Shown: positions 17,583 through 26,310, counted from the first letter of the stretch. The stretch is DNA of 64,000 nucleotides from Lachnospiraceae bacterium (GCA_024687205.1 JAILES010000063.1:1-64000), one strand, 5' to 3'. The notes: generated by a model from the sequence alone, not told the origin. Translations and numbers: made by a program.

Positions 17583-19241
17583 ATGGGTGATGTTACGATA
17601 AAGATATACGGAGAGGAGAAACGGTGGCCCGAAGGCACACACTACGCTGATATCGCGGCCAACTACGGTGACAGGCTGAAAGGTGAAGCAGCTCTGGTCC
17701 TCGAGGACAACAGTATAAGAGAACTGACAAGAAAACTTAAGGATGGTGCCGAGGTATCTTTTATAGACATGAGCAGGAGCAGCGGACACAAGGCGTATGT
17801 CCGTACTGCGATACTGCTGATGGTGAAGGCGATCGATGATGTATGCGATCATGACAAGAGCAAACAGGTAAAGGTTGAGTTTGCGATCAGCAACGGTTAT
17901 TACATAAGCCCCAGGGGAGTGAAGATAGATCAGGCTTTCATCGATGAGGTTGCTGCAAAGATGAAGGAACTTGCGGATCTTGATCTTCCGATAAGCAAAA
18001 CTGCCGTACCCACGGATGAGGCGAGAAGAATGTTTGCCGAGAGCGGCATGATGGATAAAAACCGGCTCTTTAAATACAGGAGAGGGTCGACGGTAAACGT
18101 ATATGAGCTTGACGGTTACAGAGATTATTACTATGGCTATATGCTTCCGTCCACGGGATATATTAAGAATTTCGAACTGCTCCCTTATGATGAGGGCATG
18201 GTACTGGTACTTCCGGATACGGCAGCACCTGACAGATTAAAAGCCTGGGAAGAGAGAAAGAAGCTCTATACCGCGCTCAAGATGGCTGACCAGTGGGGCA
18301 GCATGATGGGAATCGATTCCGTAGGAGACCTTAACGACCGCATCTGCAAGGGAGAACTGGATGAGATAATACTTGTTCAGGAGGCGCTGCAGGAAAGACG
18401 TATAGCCGAGATCGCAAGGGAGATCTCTGAGAGAAAGAACGTAAAGTTTGTCATGATAGCCGGCCCATCATCTTCAGGAAAGACCACATTCTCACACAGG
18501 CTTTCGATAGAACTGGCTTCTTTCGGATTCAAGCCCCACCCGATCGGTGTCGATGACTACTTCAAGAACAGGGAAGATACGCCGAAGGATGAGAACGGTG
18601 ATTATAACTTTGAATGTCTTGAAGCGATCGATGTAGATCTTTTTAACAGAGATATGGTGGATCTCTTAAACGGAAAGACCGTGGAACTGCCGACGTTCAA
18701 CTTCAAGACGGGAAAACGTGAGTATAAGGGGAATACCAAAACTCTGGGACCCGATGACATACTCGTCATAGAGGGTATACACGGCCTGAACGATAAGATG
18801 AGTCACGCACTCCCGACAGAGAGCAAATATAAGATATATATAAGTGCGCTCACCAGTCTGAACATAGATGAGCACAACCGTATACCTACTACAGACGGCA
18901 GACTGATCCGCAGGATGGTAAGGGATGCCAGGACGAGAGGCTCTTCCGCCCAGCAGACCATAAAGATGTGGCCTTCGGTAAGGCGCGGCGAGGAAGAGAA
19001 TATCTTCCCGTTCCAGGAGAGCGCGGATGCGACCTTTAACTCTGCACTCATTTATGAGCTGGCCGTACTTAAACAGTTTGCGGAACCGCTGCTGTATTCT
19101 GTACCGACAGATTCACCCGAGTACCTGGAAGCAAAGCGGCTTTTGAAGTTCTTTGAATACTTCCTCGGGATCAGCTCGGAGAGGCTCCCTTTCAATTCGA
19201 TAGCGAGGGAGTTCGTGGGAGGTTCCTGTTTTAAGGTATGA
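17583..19241 (+). CDS. Nucleoside (uridine) kinase with TGS/ThrRS-like N-terminus
   Basis: The 552-residue protein has a TGS-like N-terminal domain (about 1-65), a region resembling the second additional domain of threonyl-tRNA synthetase (about 70-240), and a C-terminal P-loop kinase related to uridine kinase and phosphoribulokinase. The Walker A sequence is AGPSSSGKTTFSHR (about 301-314). This architecture is common in Clostridia and Bacteroides. The expected reaction is phosphorylation of a nucleoside, probably uridine or cytidine, but the role of the synthetase-like half is unknown. ATG 17583 is chosen because AAGGAGAGG lies 9 nt upstream; an upstream in-frame ATG at 17562 overlaps that site. 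Confidence 0.9.
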   Translation: MGDVTIKIYGEEKRWPEGTHYADIAANYGDRLKGEAALVLEDNSIRELTRKLKDGAEVSFIDMSRSSGHKAYVRTAILLMVKAIDDVCDHDKSKQVKVEFAISNGYYISPRGVKIDQAFIDEVAAKMKELADLDLPISKTAVPTDEARRMFAESGMMDKNRLFKYRRGSTVNVYELDGYRDYYYGYMLPSTGYIKNFELLPYDEGMVLVLPDTAAPDRLKAWEERKKLYTALKMADQWGSMMGIDSVGDLNDRICKGELDEIILVQEALQERRIAEIAREISERKNVKFVMIAGPSSSGKTTFSHRLSIELASFGFKPHPIGVDDYFKNREDTPKDENGDYNFECLEAIDVDLFNRDMVDLLNGKTVELPTFNFKTGKREYKGNTKTLGPDDILVIEGIHGLNDKMSHALPTESKYKIYISALTSLNIDEHNRIPTTDGRLIRRMVRDARTRGSSAQQTIKMWPSVRRGEEENIFPFQESADATFNSALIYELAVLKQFAEPLLYSVPTDSPEYLEAKRLLKFFEYFLGISSERLPFNSIAREFVGGSCFKV

Positions 19242-19257
19242 TAATTGAAAAATAATA

Positions 19258-19590
19258 AGAGGAACGGATGATCGCGGGACCTTGGGTCACGAGGAAAGTC
19301 CGGGCTCCGCAGGGCAGGATGCCGGGTAATACCCGGTGGAGGCGACTCCCAGGAAAGTGCAACAGAAAATAACAGCCCCCGAAAGGGAGCAATGGTGAAA
19401 AGGCAGTGTAAGAGACTACCGCCCGGCCGGTAACGGTCCGGGGTCAATGTAAACCCCATCCGGAGCAAGATCAAGCGCAGGGTATAAGGCGGCCCGTCTT
19501 TAGTCCCTCAGGTGGATCGCTCGAGCCGTATGGAGACATACGGCCTAGATAGATGATCATCCGCGACAGAACCCGGCTTACAGTTCCTCT
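19258..19590 (+). ncRNA. rnpB: RNase P RNA
   Basis: The catalytic RNA of RNase P, which trims tRNA 5' leaders. The two ends pair as AGAGGAAC/GTTCCTCT (P1 helix), and universal conserved elements are all visible: GAGGAAAGTCCGGGCTCC near the 5' end, ACAGAAA in the middle, and AGATAGATGATC followed by CGACAGAACCCGGCTTAC near the 3' end. Length is 333 nt, normal for a bacterial RNase P RNA. It directly follows the nucleoside kinase gene. Confidence 0.96.
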
Positions 19591-19601
19591 TGTTTATTTT
19601 A

Positions 19602-19626
19602 CGGAGACCGCAAGGTCTCCGGTTTT
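19602..19626 (+). terminator. Terminator after rnpB
   Basis: An 8-bp stem (19602-19609 with 19614-19621) with a GCAA tetraloop is followed by GTTTT. The short T-run makes it a modest terminator. Confidence 0.6.
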
Positions 19627-19652
19627 AAAGTAAAACAATATCGGAGGGAAAA

Positions 19653-20804
19653 ATGATCTATATTATTTATCCGCTGCTCGTATTGGCATTGCTGATCGGC
19701 AGCAGAGTGGTCAGAAAAGGACAATGGAATGAAGAAGCATTTTCACTGGATCAGATGAAGATGCTGCAGGGCTTTATCGCCGTGATGATAATGTGCCATC
19801 ACTGCGGACAGAAGAACAGTGCATCCTGGATCGATCCGCGGTATTATACCGGCGGGATGGAATTTTTCGTGCCTATAGGTTTCGTGCTGGTGAGCTTTTT
19901 TACTTTCTGCTCGGGTTACGGCCTGTATAAGAGCTTAAAAAACAAAAAGGATTATCTGAAGGCAGGTTTTCTGCTTCATCGTATACTGCCGGTCATCGCA
20001 CTGGGTTATGTGGTGGCGCTTATATTTGTCGGCGTACGTTTTGCACTGGGAGAGGATCTGGGCGCAAACCATATGCTGCTGTGGTATCTTCTCGGATTTA
20101 AACTGGCCAACCCCAACGGCTGGTACGTTATCGTTATTCCGTTTTTCTATCTGTGCTTTTTCCTGGCATTCAGATACATAAAAAATGAGAAGACAGCTCT
20201 TGGTGTCGTACTTCTGTTTACCGTTGCATTTCAGCTTTTGGGCGCTTCTCTTGATCATAACGACTGGTGGATGCAGGGGGAATGGTGGTATAACTCAGTA
20301 CATCTTTTCGTTGTGGGTATATGGTTTGCGATGAATGAGGAGAAGATACTCCCTGTGATAAAGAAAAGATATGTACGTTTTCTGGTCACGGGGCTGCTTT
20401 TGATCATTCCGCTGTTTATACTCAGTGAATTTCTTAAAGCCACGCTATCTTACTACAGTGAGTACTGGCAGGCTCCGTACCGCATGGGCAGAAGATGCAT
20501 CTGCCTTCTGGGCGAGATACTGTTTTCTTCAACAGTTGTGTTCACGGCTTTTCTGCTTGGTCTGAAGATCAGGGTAGGCAATCCTTTCCTCAGATTTATG
20601 GGGAAGATAACACTTGAGTTTTATCTGATACACGGGGTGTATTCGGAACTGTTCTGCTTTGCCTTTGACGACTCGCTTAAGAGTTTCTATATCAGAAACC
20701 AGCTGCTGTATGTGGCACTGGTATTTGCACTGGCCATACCATCGGCCCTGATCCTGAAATGCGGAGGAAGGGCGCTCGGAAAGCTCGTCACAAAGAAGAA
20801 CTGA
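19653..20804 (+). CDS. Membrane acyltransferase (acyltransferase-3 type)
   Basis: The 383-residue integral membrane protein has about ten hydrophobic segments and the N-terminal family signature in QGFIAVMIMCHHCGQ (about residues 41-55), where a helix with a conserved His marks acyltransferase-3 (OafA-like) enzymes. These transfer acetyl or other acyl groups to sugars of surface polysaccharides or to other cell-envelope molecules. Charged residues such as the Arg/Lys pairs at cytoplasmic loops are spaced as in the family. A GGAGGG site precedes ATG 19653 and a strong terminator follows, so it is a single-gene unit. The acceptor cannot be predicted; no glycan genes are next to it. Confidence 0.82.
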   Translation: MIYIIYPLLVLALLIGSRVVRKGQWNEEAFSLDQMKMLQGFIAVMIMCHHCGQKNSASWIDPRYYTGGMEFFVPIGFVLVSFFTFCSGYGLYKSLKNKKDYLKAGFLLHRILPVIALGYVVALIFVGVRFALGEDLGANHMLLWYLLGFKLANPNGWYVIVIPFFYLCFFLAFRYIKNEKTALGVVLLFTVAFQLLGASLDHNDWWMQGEWWYNSVHLFVVGIWFAMNEEKILPVIKKRYVRFLVTGLLLIIPLFILSEFLKATLSYYSEYWQAPYRMGRRCICLLGEILFSSTVVFTAFLLGLKIRVGNPFLRFMGKITLEFYLIHGVYSELFCFAFDDSLKSFYIRNQLLYVALVFALAIPSALILKCGGRALGKLVTKKN

Positions 20805-20825
20805 ACTCCAAAAACATCGCTTTAT

Positions 20826-20870
20826 ACACGCTATGGTGTGAATTCCGATAACCATAGCGTGTTTTTTTTG
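20826..20870 (+). terminator. Strong intrinsic terminator
   Basis: A perfect 11-bp stem (20826-20836 with 20852-20862) closes a 15-nt loop and is followed by an eight-T run starting inside the stem. It ends the acyltransferase transcript. Confidence 0.9.
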
Positions 20871-20988
20871 ATGAAAAATTTTGTGTAAACTGATTATGTA
20901 AACCAAAACCAGACAGCCGGAAAGGAGGGATGAGAGCAGTTTCGGTAACTGAGTTATCTGCAGAGCAAAAGAAGAGGGGGTACAGTAC

Positions 20989-21750
20989 ATGATCAGGATA
21001 GCCGCATGTGATGGATCAGACCATGTACGCAGTCGATTGCTGCTTTGGATCAGGGAATGGATGGTGACTGCGGGCATAGAAGCAGAGTGCTTCGGCGTAA
21101 CGGGCCCGGAAGGACTGGTAAGTGAGTGTGAGGAATACGGGGGAGTGGATATAGTATTTGCCGAAGTGGAATTTGAAAACGGCATTGATAAGTCAGGGGA
21201 GCTTAGGAAGCTCAAAGAACGATATCCGGCTACGGATGTGGTGATAGTGACAAGGAGAGGACAGCCATACAGAACACTGTTTTGCTTAAGACCCTTCGGC
21301 TGCCTGGAAAAGCCCGTGGACAGGACGGAGCTTGAAGATATACTGCGGATATACATAGAGGAACGGAAACGGGCAAAGTTTCATTTCAGATATAACAAGA
21401 TCTATTATGCAATTCTTGTGGATCATATCATCTACATTTATCACTTCAGGAGAAAGATAGAGATCTACTGCACCGGCGGAAGATATTTTGAATGTTATAT
21501 GAGGATGGAGGAGGCAGAGGAAAAGCTGGCCACATCAGACAGAATGTTTTTGCGTATCAGGGATTCATGTATGGTGAACATGATGAGACTTCAGCAGTTC
21601 TCCGCGGAGAGCGTGCTGATGGAAGACGGGACGCAGCTGCGTGTCAGCCGTTCGCACGTATCCGGAGCAATGGGCAGGTATTCGGCGTATTTCCTGGCGA
21701 TCACCACGGCAGGAAAAAAACAGAATCGTACAAATAAACCTTCGAAATGA
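20989..21750 (+). CDS. LytTR-type response regulator with Glu at the phosphoacceptor site
   Basis: The 253-residue protein has a receiver-like N-terminal domain (1-120) and a C-terminal LytTR DNA-binding domain (about 140-235; KIEIYCTGGRYFECYMRMEEAEEKL, then FLRIRDSCMVNMMRL). The family binds direct-repeat promoter sites and controls functions such as bacteriocins, competence or virulence. In the receiver, the acidic residues near the N-terminus, a Thr in VIVTRR and the Lys in LEKPVD are kept, but the phosphoacceptor Asp is replaced by Glu at residue 59 (DIVFAEVEF). That could lock the domain in an active-like state or make it phosphorylation-independent. No histidine kinase is adjacent. A GAGGGGG site precedes ATG 20989. 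Confidence 0.87.
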   Translation: MIRIAACDGSDHVRSRLLLWIREWMVTAGIEAECFGVTGPEGLVSECEEYGGVDIVFAEVEFENGIDKSGELRKLKERYPATDVVIVTRRGQPYRTLFCLRPFGCLEKPVDRTELEDILRIYIEERKRAKFHFRYNKIYYAILVDHIIYIYHFRRKIEIYCTGGRYFECYMRMEEAEEKLATSDRMFLRIRDSCMVNMMRLQQFSAESVLMEDGTQLRVSRSHVSGAMGRYSAYFLAITTAGKKQNRTNKPSK

Positions 21751-21918
21751 ACATGGAGAGCGGTTTATATCGATAAACGGATATCATGGAATGTGCGTTA
21801 TAAATACCGTGCCATAGCTTTAAGTCATTTCATATATGCATACTCATGCAGCAACGGATACATTTCGAGTTTTCTATTCACGATCCTTTTGCTAAGACCA
21901 CGGTATTGTGATGTAGGG

Positions 21919-21980
21919 CGGAGCAGCGGGGGCTGCTCCGTCAATTTTCTGATTGCGGAGCAATCAGAAAATTGACGGAG
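21919..21980. repeat. Two overlapping perfect hairpins between convergent genes
   Basis: A 9-bp hairpin (21919-21927 with 21932-21940) shares five bases with a perfect 20-bp inverted repeat (21936-21955 with 21961-21980, 5-nt loop). CTCCG can pair with any of three CGGAG copies, so the two folds exclude each other. It lies between the convergent LytTR and radical-SAM genes and may act as a terminator or be a mobile palindromic repeat. Otherwise 21751-22024 holds nothing I recognise. Confidence 0.8.
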
Positions 21981-22024
21981 CGTAAGGATGCGCACTCGCG
22001 CGAAAGGAAAAAGTTGCCTGTTTA

Positions 22025-23005
22025 TTATACGGTGCGGAAGCCGGTGGGATCGGGGGTATAGAGGCGTCCCTGGAAGGAGGCGCGGGCCTCCATCTCAGAA
22101 TGAAGCAGATTTAAGACTCCTTTTTTATTGCTGCTCCAGGCGGGAGCAATGAGCAGATTTTTTGGACCGTCGCCTGTTACCCTGTGGATCACGGTTTCGG
22201 GCGACAGATGCTCGAGACAGTCTATAACTATGTCGATGTATTCGTCTTTGGTCAGTACATCAAACTTCCTTTCGGAATAATCGGCTGCGAGGTCGGTATC
22301 CTTCAGTACGTGGAGCAGCTGCAGCTTGATGCCGAAGACAGGGAAAGTATTGATGTATTCTATATTCGAGAGCATCATGGCCCGGTCTTCACCCGGAAGA
22401 CCGAGTATAAGATGTACGATGACCGGGATATGAAGATCAGCGAGAGAATGCATGGCACTTTCAAATACGGAAGTATCATATCCGCGTCTTATGTACTTTA
22501 TGCTTGCGGGGTGTATGGTCTGAAGTCCAAGTTCTATCCAGATGAATTTCTGGGGAAAGAGCTCCTGCATCTCTTTGAGAACACGCAGGACTTCGGGACC
22601 GAGACAGTCCGGTCTGGTAGCGATCGAGAGCCCTATGATATCCTTTTCGGAAAGTGCTTCCGTATAGACCCGGCGAAGTTGTTCCACAGGACCGTAGGTA
22701 TTGGTATAAGGCTGAAGATAGGCGACAAAGTGTCTTCCCCGGTATTTACTCCGGATAAAATCCCTGCCTGCCGAGATCTGCTCCGTTACAGACGGACGCT
22801 CCGCAGACAACAGAGAGGCAGCGGAGAATTCCCCGCTGCCGCCTGCAGAACAGAATATACAGCCCCTGTCATGGATACGGCCGTCCCTTACAGGGCAGGT
22901 AAAACCCCCGTCAAGCGAGATCTTGTATATCTTCTCGCCGTAGACGCTCTTAAAATATGAATCAAGAGAATAATAGGGTTTGCCGTTCCAGCGTAAGTGT
23001 TCCAT
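22025..23005 (-). CDS. Radical SAM protein, YhcC/TIGR01212 type
   Basis: The 326-residue minus-strand product belongs to the YhcC-like radical SAM family. The cluster-binding cysteines follow a non-standard spacing, C37-x11-C49-x2-C52, within FTCPVRDGRIHDRGCIFC, which is characteristic of this family; KFIWIELGLQTIHPASI and HLILGLPGEDRAMML are the later SAM-barrel motifs. Members are cytosolic iron-sulfur enzymes whose reaction is not established, although related proteins act on tRNA. The gene starts 3 bp after the malic enzyme stop and is surely co-transcribed with it. Confidence 0.9.
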   Translation of the reverse strand: MEHLRWNGKPYYSLDSYFKSVYGEKIYKISLDGGFTCPVRDGRIHDRGCIFCSAGGSGEFSAASLLSAERPSVTEQISAGRDFIRSKYRGRHFVAYLQPYTNTYGPVEQLRRVYTEALSEKDIIGLSIATRPDCLGPEVLRVLKEMQELFPQKFIWIELGLQTIHPASIKYIRRGYDTSVFESAMHSLADLHIPVIVHLILGLPGEDRAMMLSNIEYINTFPVFGIKLQLLHVLKDTDLAADYSERKFDVLTKDEYIDIVIDCLEHLSPETVIHRVTGDGPKNLLIAPAWSSNKKGVLNLLHSEMEARASFQGRLYTPDPTGFRTV

Positions 23006-23008
23006 TTT

Positions 23009-24157
23009 TTATATAAGTTTCCTGATCTCCTCAGCCACACGATCGGCGATGCCGGGCATAAAAGGTGCGGGGATCACATATTCCTCACTGAGTTTGTCTT
23101 CGGGCACCATGGAAGCTATCGCGAGAGCAGCGGCCATCTTCATCTCTTCGGTTATCTGGGGTGCGCGTCCCTCGAGAGCTCCTTTGAAAATGCCGGGGAA
23201 AGCAATGACATTGTTCACCTGGTTGGGGAAATCACTGCGGCCGGTACCGACTATGCGCGCGCCTGCTTCCTTTGCATCGGAAGGCAGTATCTCGGGATCG
23301 GGATTGGCCATGGCAAAGAGGATGGCATCGCTGTTCATGCTGCGTACCATATCCTTCGTAACGATACCCGGTGCGGAAACTCCTATGAAGATATCGGCGC
23401 CTTTAAGTGCATCTGCGAGAGAGCCGCTTATGTTCTCGGGATTGGTGACTTCTGCCATTTTCTCCTGCATCCAGTTAAGTCCCTTTGCTCCCTTTGAAAC
23501 GATACCCTTGCTGTTGCAGAGGATCACGTTTTTGAAACCGTAATTCATCATGAGCTTGGTGATAGCCACGCCTGCAGCACCGGCACCGCTTACGACTACC
23601 TTGCAGTCTGCGGCTTTCTTTCCGACGATCTTTAAGGAATTGATCAGTGCAGCGAGAACGACTATGGCAGTTCCGTGCTGGTCATCATGGAATACAGGAA
23701 TATCAAGGGTTTCCTTAAGGCGTTCCTCTATCTCGAAGCAGCGGGGGGCGCTGATATCCTCGAGATTGATCCCGCCGTAGCCGGGAGCCAGCCAGGTAAC
23801 GGCTTTTACTATCTCATCCGGATCCTGTGTATCAAGGCAGATGGGAACTGCGTTCACACCGCCGAATTCTTTGAAGAGTACGGCTTTGCCTTCCATTACC
23901 GGCATGGCAGCCTTCGGACCTATATTACCGAGTCCCAGAACGGCGCTGCCGTCGGATACGACCAGGATGGTGTTCTGCTTTATCGTATACTTATATGCAA
24001 GGTCTCCGTCTTTTGCTATCTTCCTGCAGGGCTCAGCCACACCGGGAGTATAGGCGATCGACAGTGCATGCGCGCTGTCAACGGGAGCTTTCGAGCATAC
24101 GTCGAGTTTTCCTTTCCATTCCTCATGCATTTTCAGTGCTTCTTCATTGGTAGTCAT
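23009..24157 (-). CDS. NAD(P)-dependent malic enzyme
   Basis: The 382-residue protein is the short bacterial malic enzyme, which converts malate to pyruvate and CO2 with reduction of NAD(P). Visible motifs are the N-terminal SIAYTPGVAEPCRKI, the metal and substrate region VFHDDQHGTAIVVLAAL (about residues 155-171), and a Rossmann nucleotide site VVSGAGAAGVAITKL (about 188). It lacks the C-terminal phosphotransacetylase-like domain of longer forms. The start at 24157 is chosen over an upstream in-frame ATG (24187) because CGGAGG lies just upstream of it. Cofactor preference cannot be read with certainty. It is first in a two-gene minus-strand unit. Confidence 0.94.
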   Translation of the reverse strand: MTTNEEALKMHEEWKGKLDVCSKAPVDSAHALSIAYTPGVAEPCRKIAKDGDLAYKYTIKQNTILVVSDGSAVLGLGNIGPKAAMPVMEGKAVLFKEFGGVNAVPICLDTQDPDEIVKAVTWLAPGYGGINLEDISAPRCFEIEERLKETLDIPVFHDDQHGTAIVVLAALINSLKIVGKKAADCKVVVSGAGAAGVAITKLMMNYGFKNVILCNSKGIVSKGAKGLNWMQEKMAEVTNPENISGSLADALKGADIFIGVSAPGIVTKDMVRSMNSDAILFAMANPDPEILPSDAKEAGARIVGTGRSDFPNQVNNVIAFPGIFKGALEGRAPQITEEMKMAAALAIASMVPEDKLSEEYVIPAPFMPGIADRVAEEIRKLI

Positions 24158-24216
24158 TTTATAAATCCTCCGTTTATGTATGATCAAAAATTCTTGATTT
24201 TTTGTTTATCTGTGAT

Positions 24217-24246
24217 ATAGTAACATATATAAAGACATAGGTGCAA
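24217..24246 (-). promoter_or_regulatory. Candidate promoter of the malic enzyme unit
   Basis: On the minus strand TTGCAC (24241-24246) and TACTAT (24217-24222) have an 18-bp spacer, 60 bp before the start codon. The rho gene points the other way from the same gap; I could not pick a convincing rho promoter. Confidence 0.5.
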
Positions 24247-24340
24247 GCGCTTTTGTTTTGCATCCGTCCGTATATCTGAAGATCGATAATCTTTATGATT
24301 TACCCAACAACGAGCAATATAAACATTGGAGGAACATCGT

Positions 24341-25843
24341 ATGGTAAATATGAGGGAAAGGTATGAGACCATCTCTTTGGCTGACCTCAAGGAAATGGCA
24401 AAATTCCGCGGCATCAAAGGTGTATCCGGCATGAAAAAAGCCGATATCATCGAAGAGATGCTGAAAAAAGATGAGCAGGATGAGCAGATAAAGGCAAGGG
24501 AAGCTGCGGAAGCTTCTGCCCAGGCCAAACAGGCTGCCAAGGCCGCACATAAAGAGAACAAGCCGGATAAGGCGGAAGGAAAGGCCGACAAAAAAGATTT
24601 AGCACCCGCACCGGCAGTAGCCATACCACAGTCTCAGAATAAAGCTCCCTCTAAAGATAAAGGCAGAAAGTTCGAGCCCGAACCCGAGATGGATGAAAAG
24701 ACCATAGCCGAGCTCGACAGCGGACAGACGGTATGCGATATACTCGAAGTGATGCCGGACGGCTTCGGTTTCATCAGATGCGAAAACTATCTGCCGGGTG
24801 AGAATGACGTCTATGTTTCACCGAGCCAGATAAGGCGTTTCGGTTTAAAGACCGGAGATATAGTAAAAGGCAATACCAGGATACGTACTCAGAATGAAAA
24901 GTTCAGGGCGCTGCTCTATCTGACATCCGTTAACGGCCTGCCTACCGAAGAGGCCGTAAAGCGTTACAATTTCGAAGATATGACGCCCATCTTCCCCAAT
25001 GAAAAGATAAGACTGGAAAGACCCGGAGCTCCCGTATCCATGAGGATCATGGATCTGATAAGCCCCGTAGGCAAGGGACAGCGTGGTATGATCGTATCCC
25101 AGCCCAAGGCCGGCAAGACTACACTGCTCAAGGATGTGGCCAAGTCCATAAAGATAACAAATCCCGATATGCATATGATCATCCTCCTGATTGACGAACG
25201 TCCCGAGGAAGTAACGGATATGAAGGAAGAAGTAGGCGGTCCCGGCGTTGAGGTCATCTATTCTACTTTTGATGAGACGGCCGAGCATCACAAACGTGTA
25301 GCCGAGATGGTCGTTGAGAGAGCGAGAAGGCTCGTCGAATACAAGAAGGACGTTATCATACTTCTCGATTCCATAACAAGACTTACCAGAGCTTACAACC
25401 AGGTGATACCGCCCAGCGGACGTACACTCTCCGGCGGTCTCGATCCCGCAGCTCTTCACGGGCCGAAGCGTTTCTTCGGAGCCGCACGTAACATGAGGGA
25501 AGGCGGCAGCCTCACCATACTTGCAACGGCGCTTGTCGATACCGGCAGCAAGATGGATGACGTGGTATACGAGGAATTCAAAGGAACCGGTAACATGGAA
25601 CTCGTCCTCGACAGAAAACTTTCCGAGCGCCGCATATTCCCGGCTATCGATATACCGAAGTCCTCAACGAGACGCGAGGATCTGCTCCTGACTCCGGATG
25701 AACTGCAGGCTATCAGCATACTCCGCAAGGCCATGAACGGACTGCGTCCCGAAGAATCCGTCGACAAGATCATCGACATGTTTGCCCGCACCGCCTCCAA
25801 CCGAGACTTTGTGGACATGGTACAGAAGACACACTGGTATTGA
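24341..25843 (+). CDS. rho: Transcription termination factor Rho
   Basis: The 500-residue protein is the hexameric RNA helicase that ends transcription. It has the N-terminal Rho_N helical domain (LKEMAKFRGIKGVSGMKKADIIEEML, about 11-36), then an Ala/Lys-rich linker of about 75 residues, the OB-fold RNA-binding domain (VCDILEVMPDGFGFIRC), and the RecA-like core with Walker A QPKAGKTTLLK (about 254-264), Walker B MIILLIDERPEEVTDM and the Q/R-loop region. ATG 24341 has GGAGG at a 9-nt distance; the TTG at 24326 overlaps it. The last codons KTHWY plus stop sit at the junction of a 133-bp duplication-flanked insertion (25823-25974). Confidence 0.97.
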   Translation: MVNMRERYETISLADLKEMAKFRGIKGVSGMKKADIIEEMLKKDEQDEQIKAREAAEASAQAKQAAKAAHKENKPDKAEGKADKKDLAPAPAVAIPQSQNKAPSKDKGRKFEPEPEMDEKTIAELDSGQTVCDILEVMPDGFGFIRCENYLPGENDVYVSPSQIRRFGLKTGDIVKGNTRIRTQNEKFRALLYLTSVNGLPTEEAVKRYNFEDMTPIFPNEKIRLERPGAPVSMRIMDLISPVGKGQRGMIVSQPKAGKTTLLKDVAKSIKITNPDMHMIILLIDERPEEVTDMKEEVGGPGVEVIYSTFDETAEHHKRVAEMVVERARRLVEYKKDVIILLDSITRLTRAYNQVIPPSGRTLSGGLDPAALHGPKRFFGAARNMREGGSLTILATALVDTGSKMDDVVYEEFKGTGNMELVLDRKLSERRIFPAIDIPKSSTRREDLLLTPDELQAISILRKAMNGLRPEESVDKIIDMFARTASNRDFVDMVQKTHWY

Positions 25844-25974
25844 CGGGAAACGCGAGGGCTAGCGAAGCGATGCCCGAGAGAGGCAGCGATCCGGATCAGC
25901 GCCGAAGGCGCATTTCAATGTCCGGATCGCATTTCATGATCGAAGATCATGAAATCAGAAGACACACTGGTATT
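25823..25974. mobile_element. Short inserted element with 19-bp flanking direct repeats at the end of rho
   Basis: The 19-bp sequence CAGAAGACACACTGGTATT occurs at 25823-25841 and again at 25956-25974, flanking 114 bp. The first copy is the last codons of rho; the second is followed by TAAAA, so the ancestral stop was probably TAA and the present TGA is supplied by the insert. The insert contains a perfect 11-bp hairpin with a GAA loop near its right end (about 25931-25955) and paired TCCGGATC-like segments. It has no coding capacity, so it resembles a MITE or palindromic repeat. Confidence 0.7.
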
Positions 25975-25983
25975 AAAAAGTGC

Positions 25984-26012
25984 TTGCAAAGGCGGAATAA
26001 GTGTGGTAATCT
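25984..26012 (+). promoter_or_regulatory. Promoter of rpmE
   Basis: TTGCAA (25984-25989) and TAATCT (26007-26012) are spaced by 17 bp. This gives a leader of about 82 nt before the L31 start codon. Confidence 0.65.
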
Positions 26013-26044
26013 AATAAAGCTGTTTTGTAACTTGGAGTTTCACA

Positions 26045-26079
26045 CACAGGTATGACCGAATCCTTATGGTTTATCTGTG
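26045..26079 (+). promoter_or_regulatory. Leader hairpin upstream of rpmE, possible L31 autoregulatory element
   Basis: CACAGGTA (26045-26052) pairs with TATCTGTG (26072-26079) with one G-T pair, and an inner ACC/GGT can extend it. The structure lies just before the ribosome site. Ribosomal-protein L31 leaders are known in Firmicutes; I could not run the covariance model. Confidence 0.45.
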
Positions 26080-26100
26080 AGGCGAAAGGAGGAACGTACT

Positions 26101-26310
26101 ATGAGAGAAGGAATACATCCTGAGTATTATCAGGCAACGGTGACCTGCAACTGTGGTAACACTTTTGTAACCGGTTCTACCAAGAAGGAGATTCACGTGG
26201 AAATCTGTTCCAAGTGCCATCCTTTCTATACCGGTCAGCAGAAGGCTGCTCAGGCAAGAGGCCGTGTAGATAAGTTCAATAAGAAGTACGGCGTTAACGC
26301 AGGCAAGTAG
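26101..26310 (+). CDS. rpmE: Ribosomal protein L31, zinc-binding form
   Basis: The 69-residue large-subunit protein has the zinc ligands C16, C18, C36 and C39 (CNCGNTF and CSKCHPF), so it is the C+ form that holds zinc, as opposed to the C- form induced in zinc starvation. The segment [17 protein letters not shown] is typical. AAAGGAGG precedes ATG 26101. It lies between rho and the DUF1385 gene, a standard Clostridia order, with its own promoter and a clear terminator. Confidence 0.97.
   Translation: MREGIHPEYYQATVTCNCGNTFVTGSTKKEIHVEICSKCHPFYTGQQKAAQARGRVDKFNKKYGVNAGK

Noticed and set aside
21793..21975. Plus frame of 60 codons downstream of the LytTR gene
   Set aside because: It ends in the perfect inverted repeat and has no ribosome site.
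25840..26055. Plus frame of 71 codons after rho
   Set aside because: It lies within the inserted repeat and the rpmE promoter; low-quality start and no homology-like pattern.
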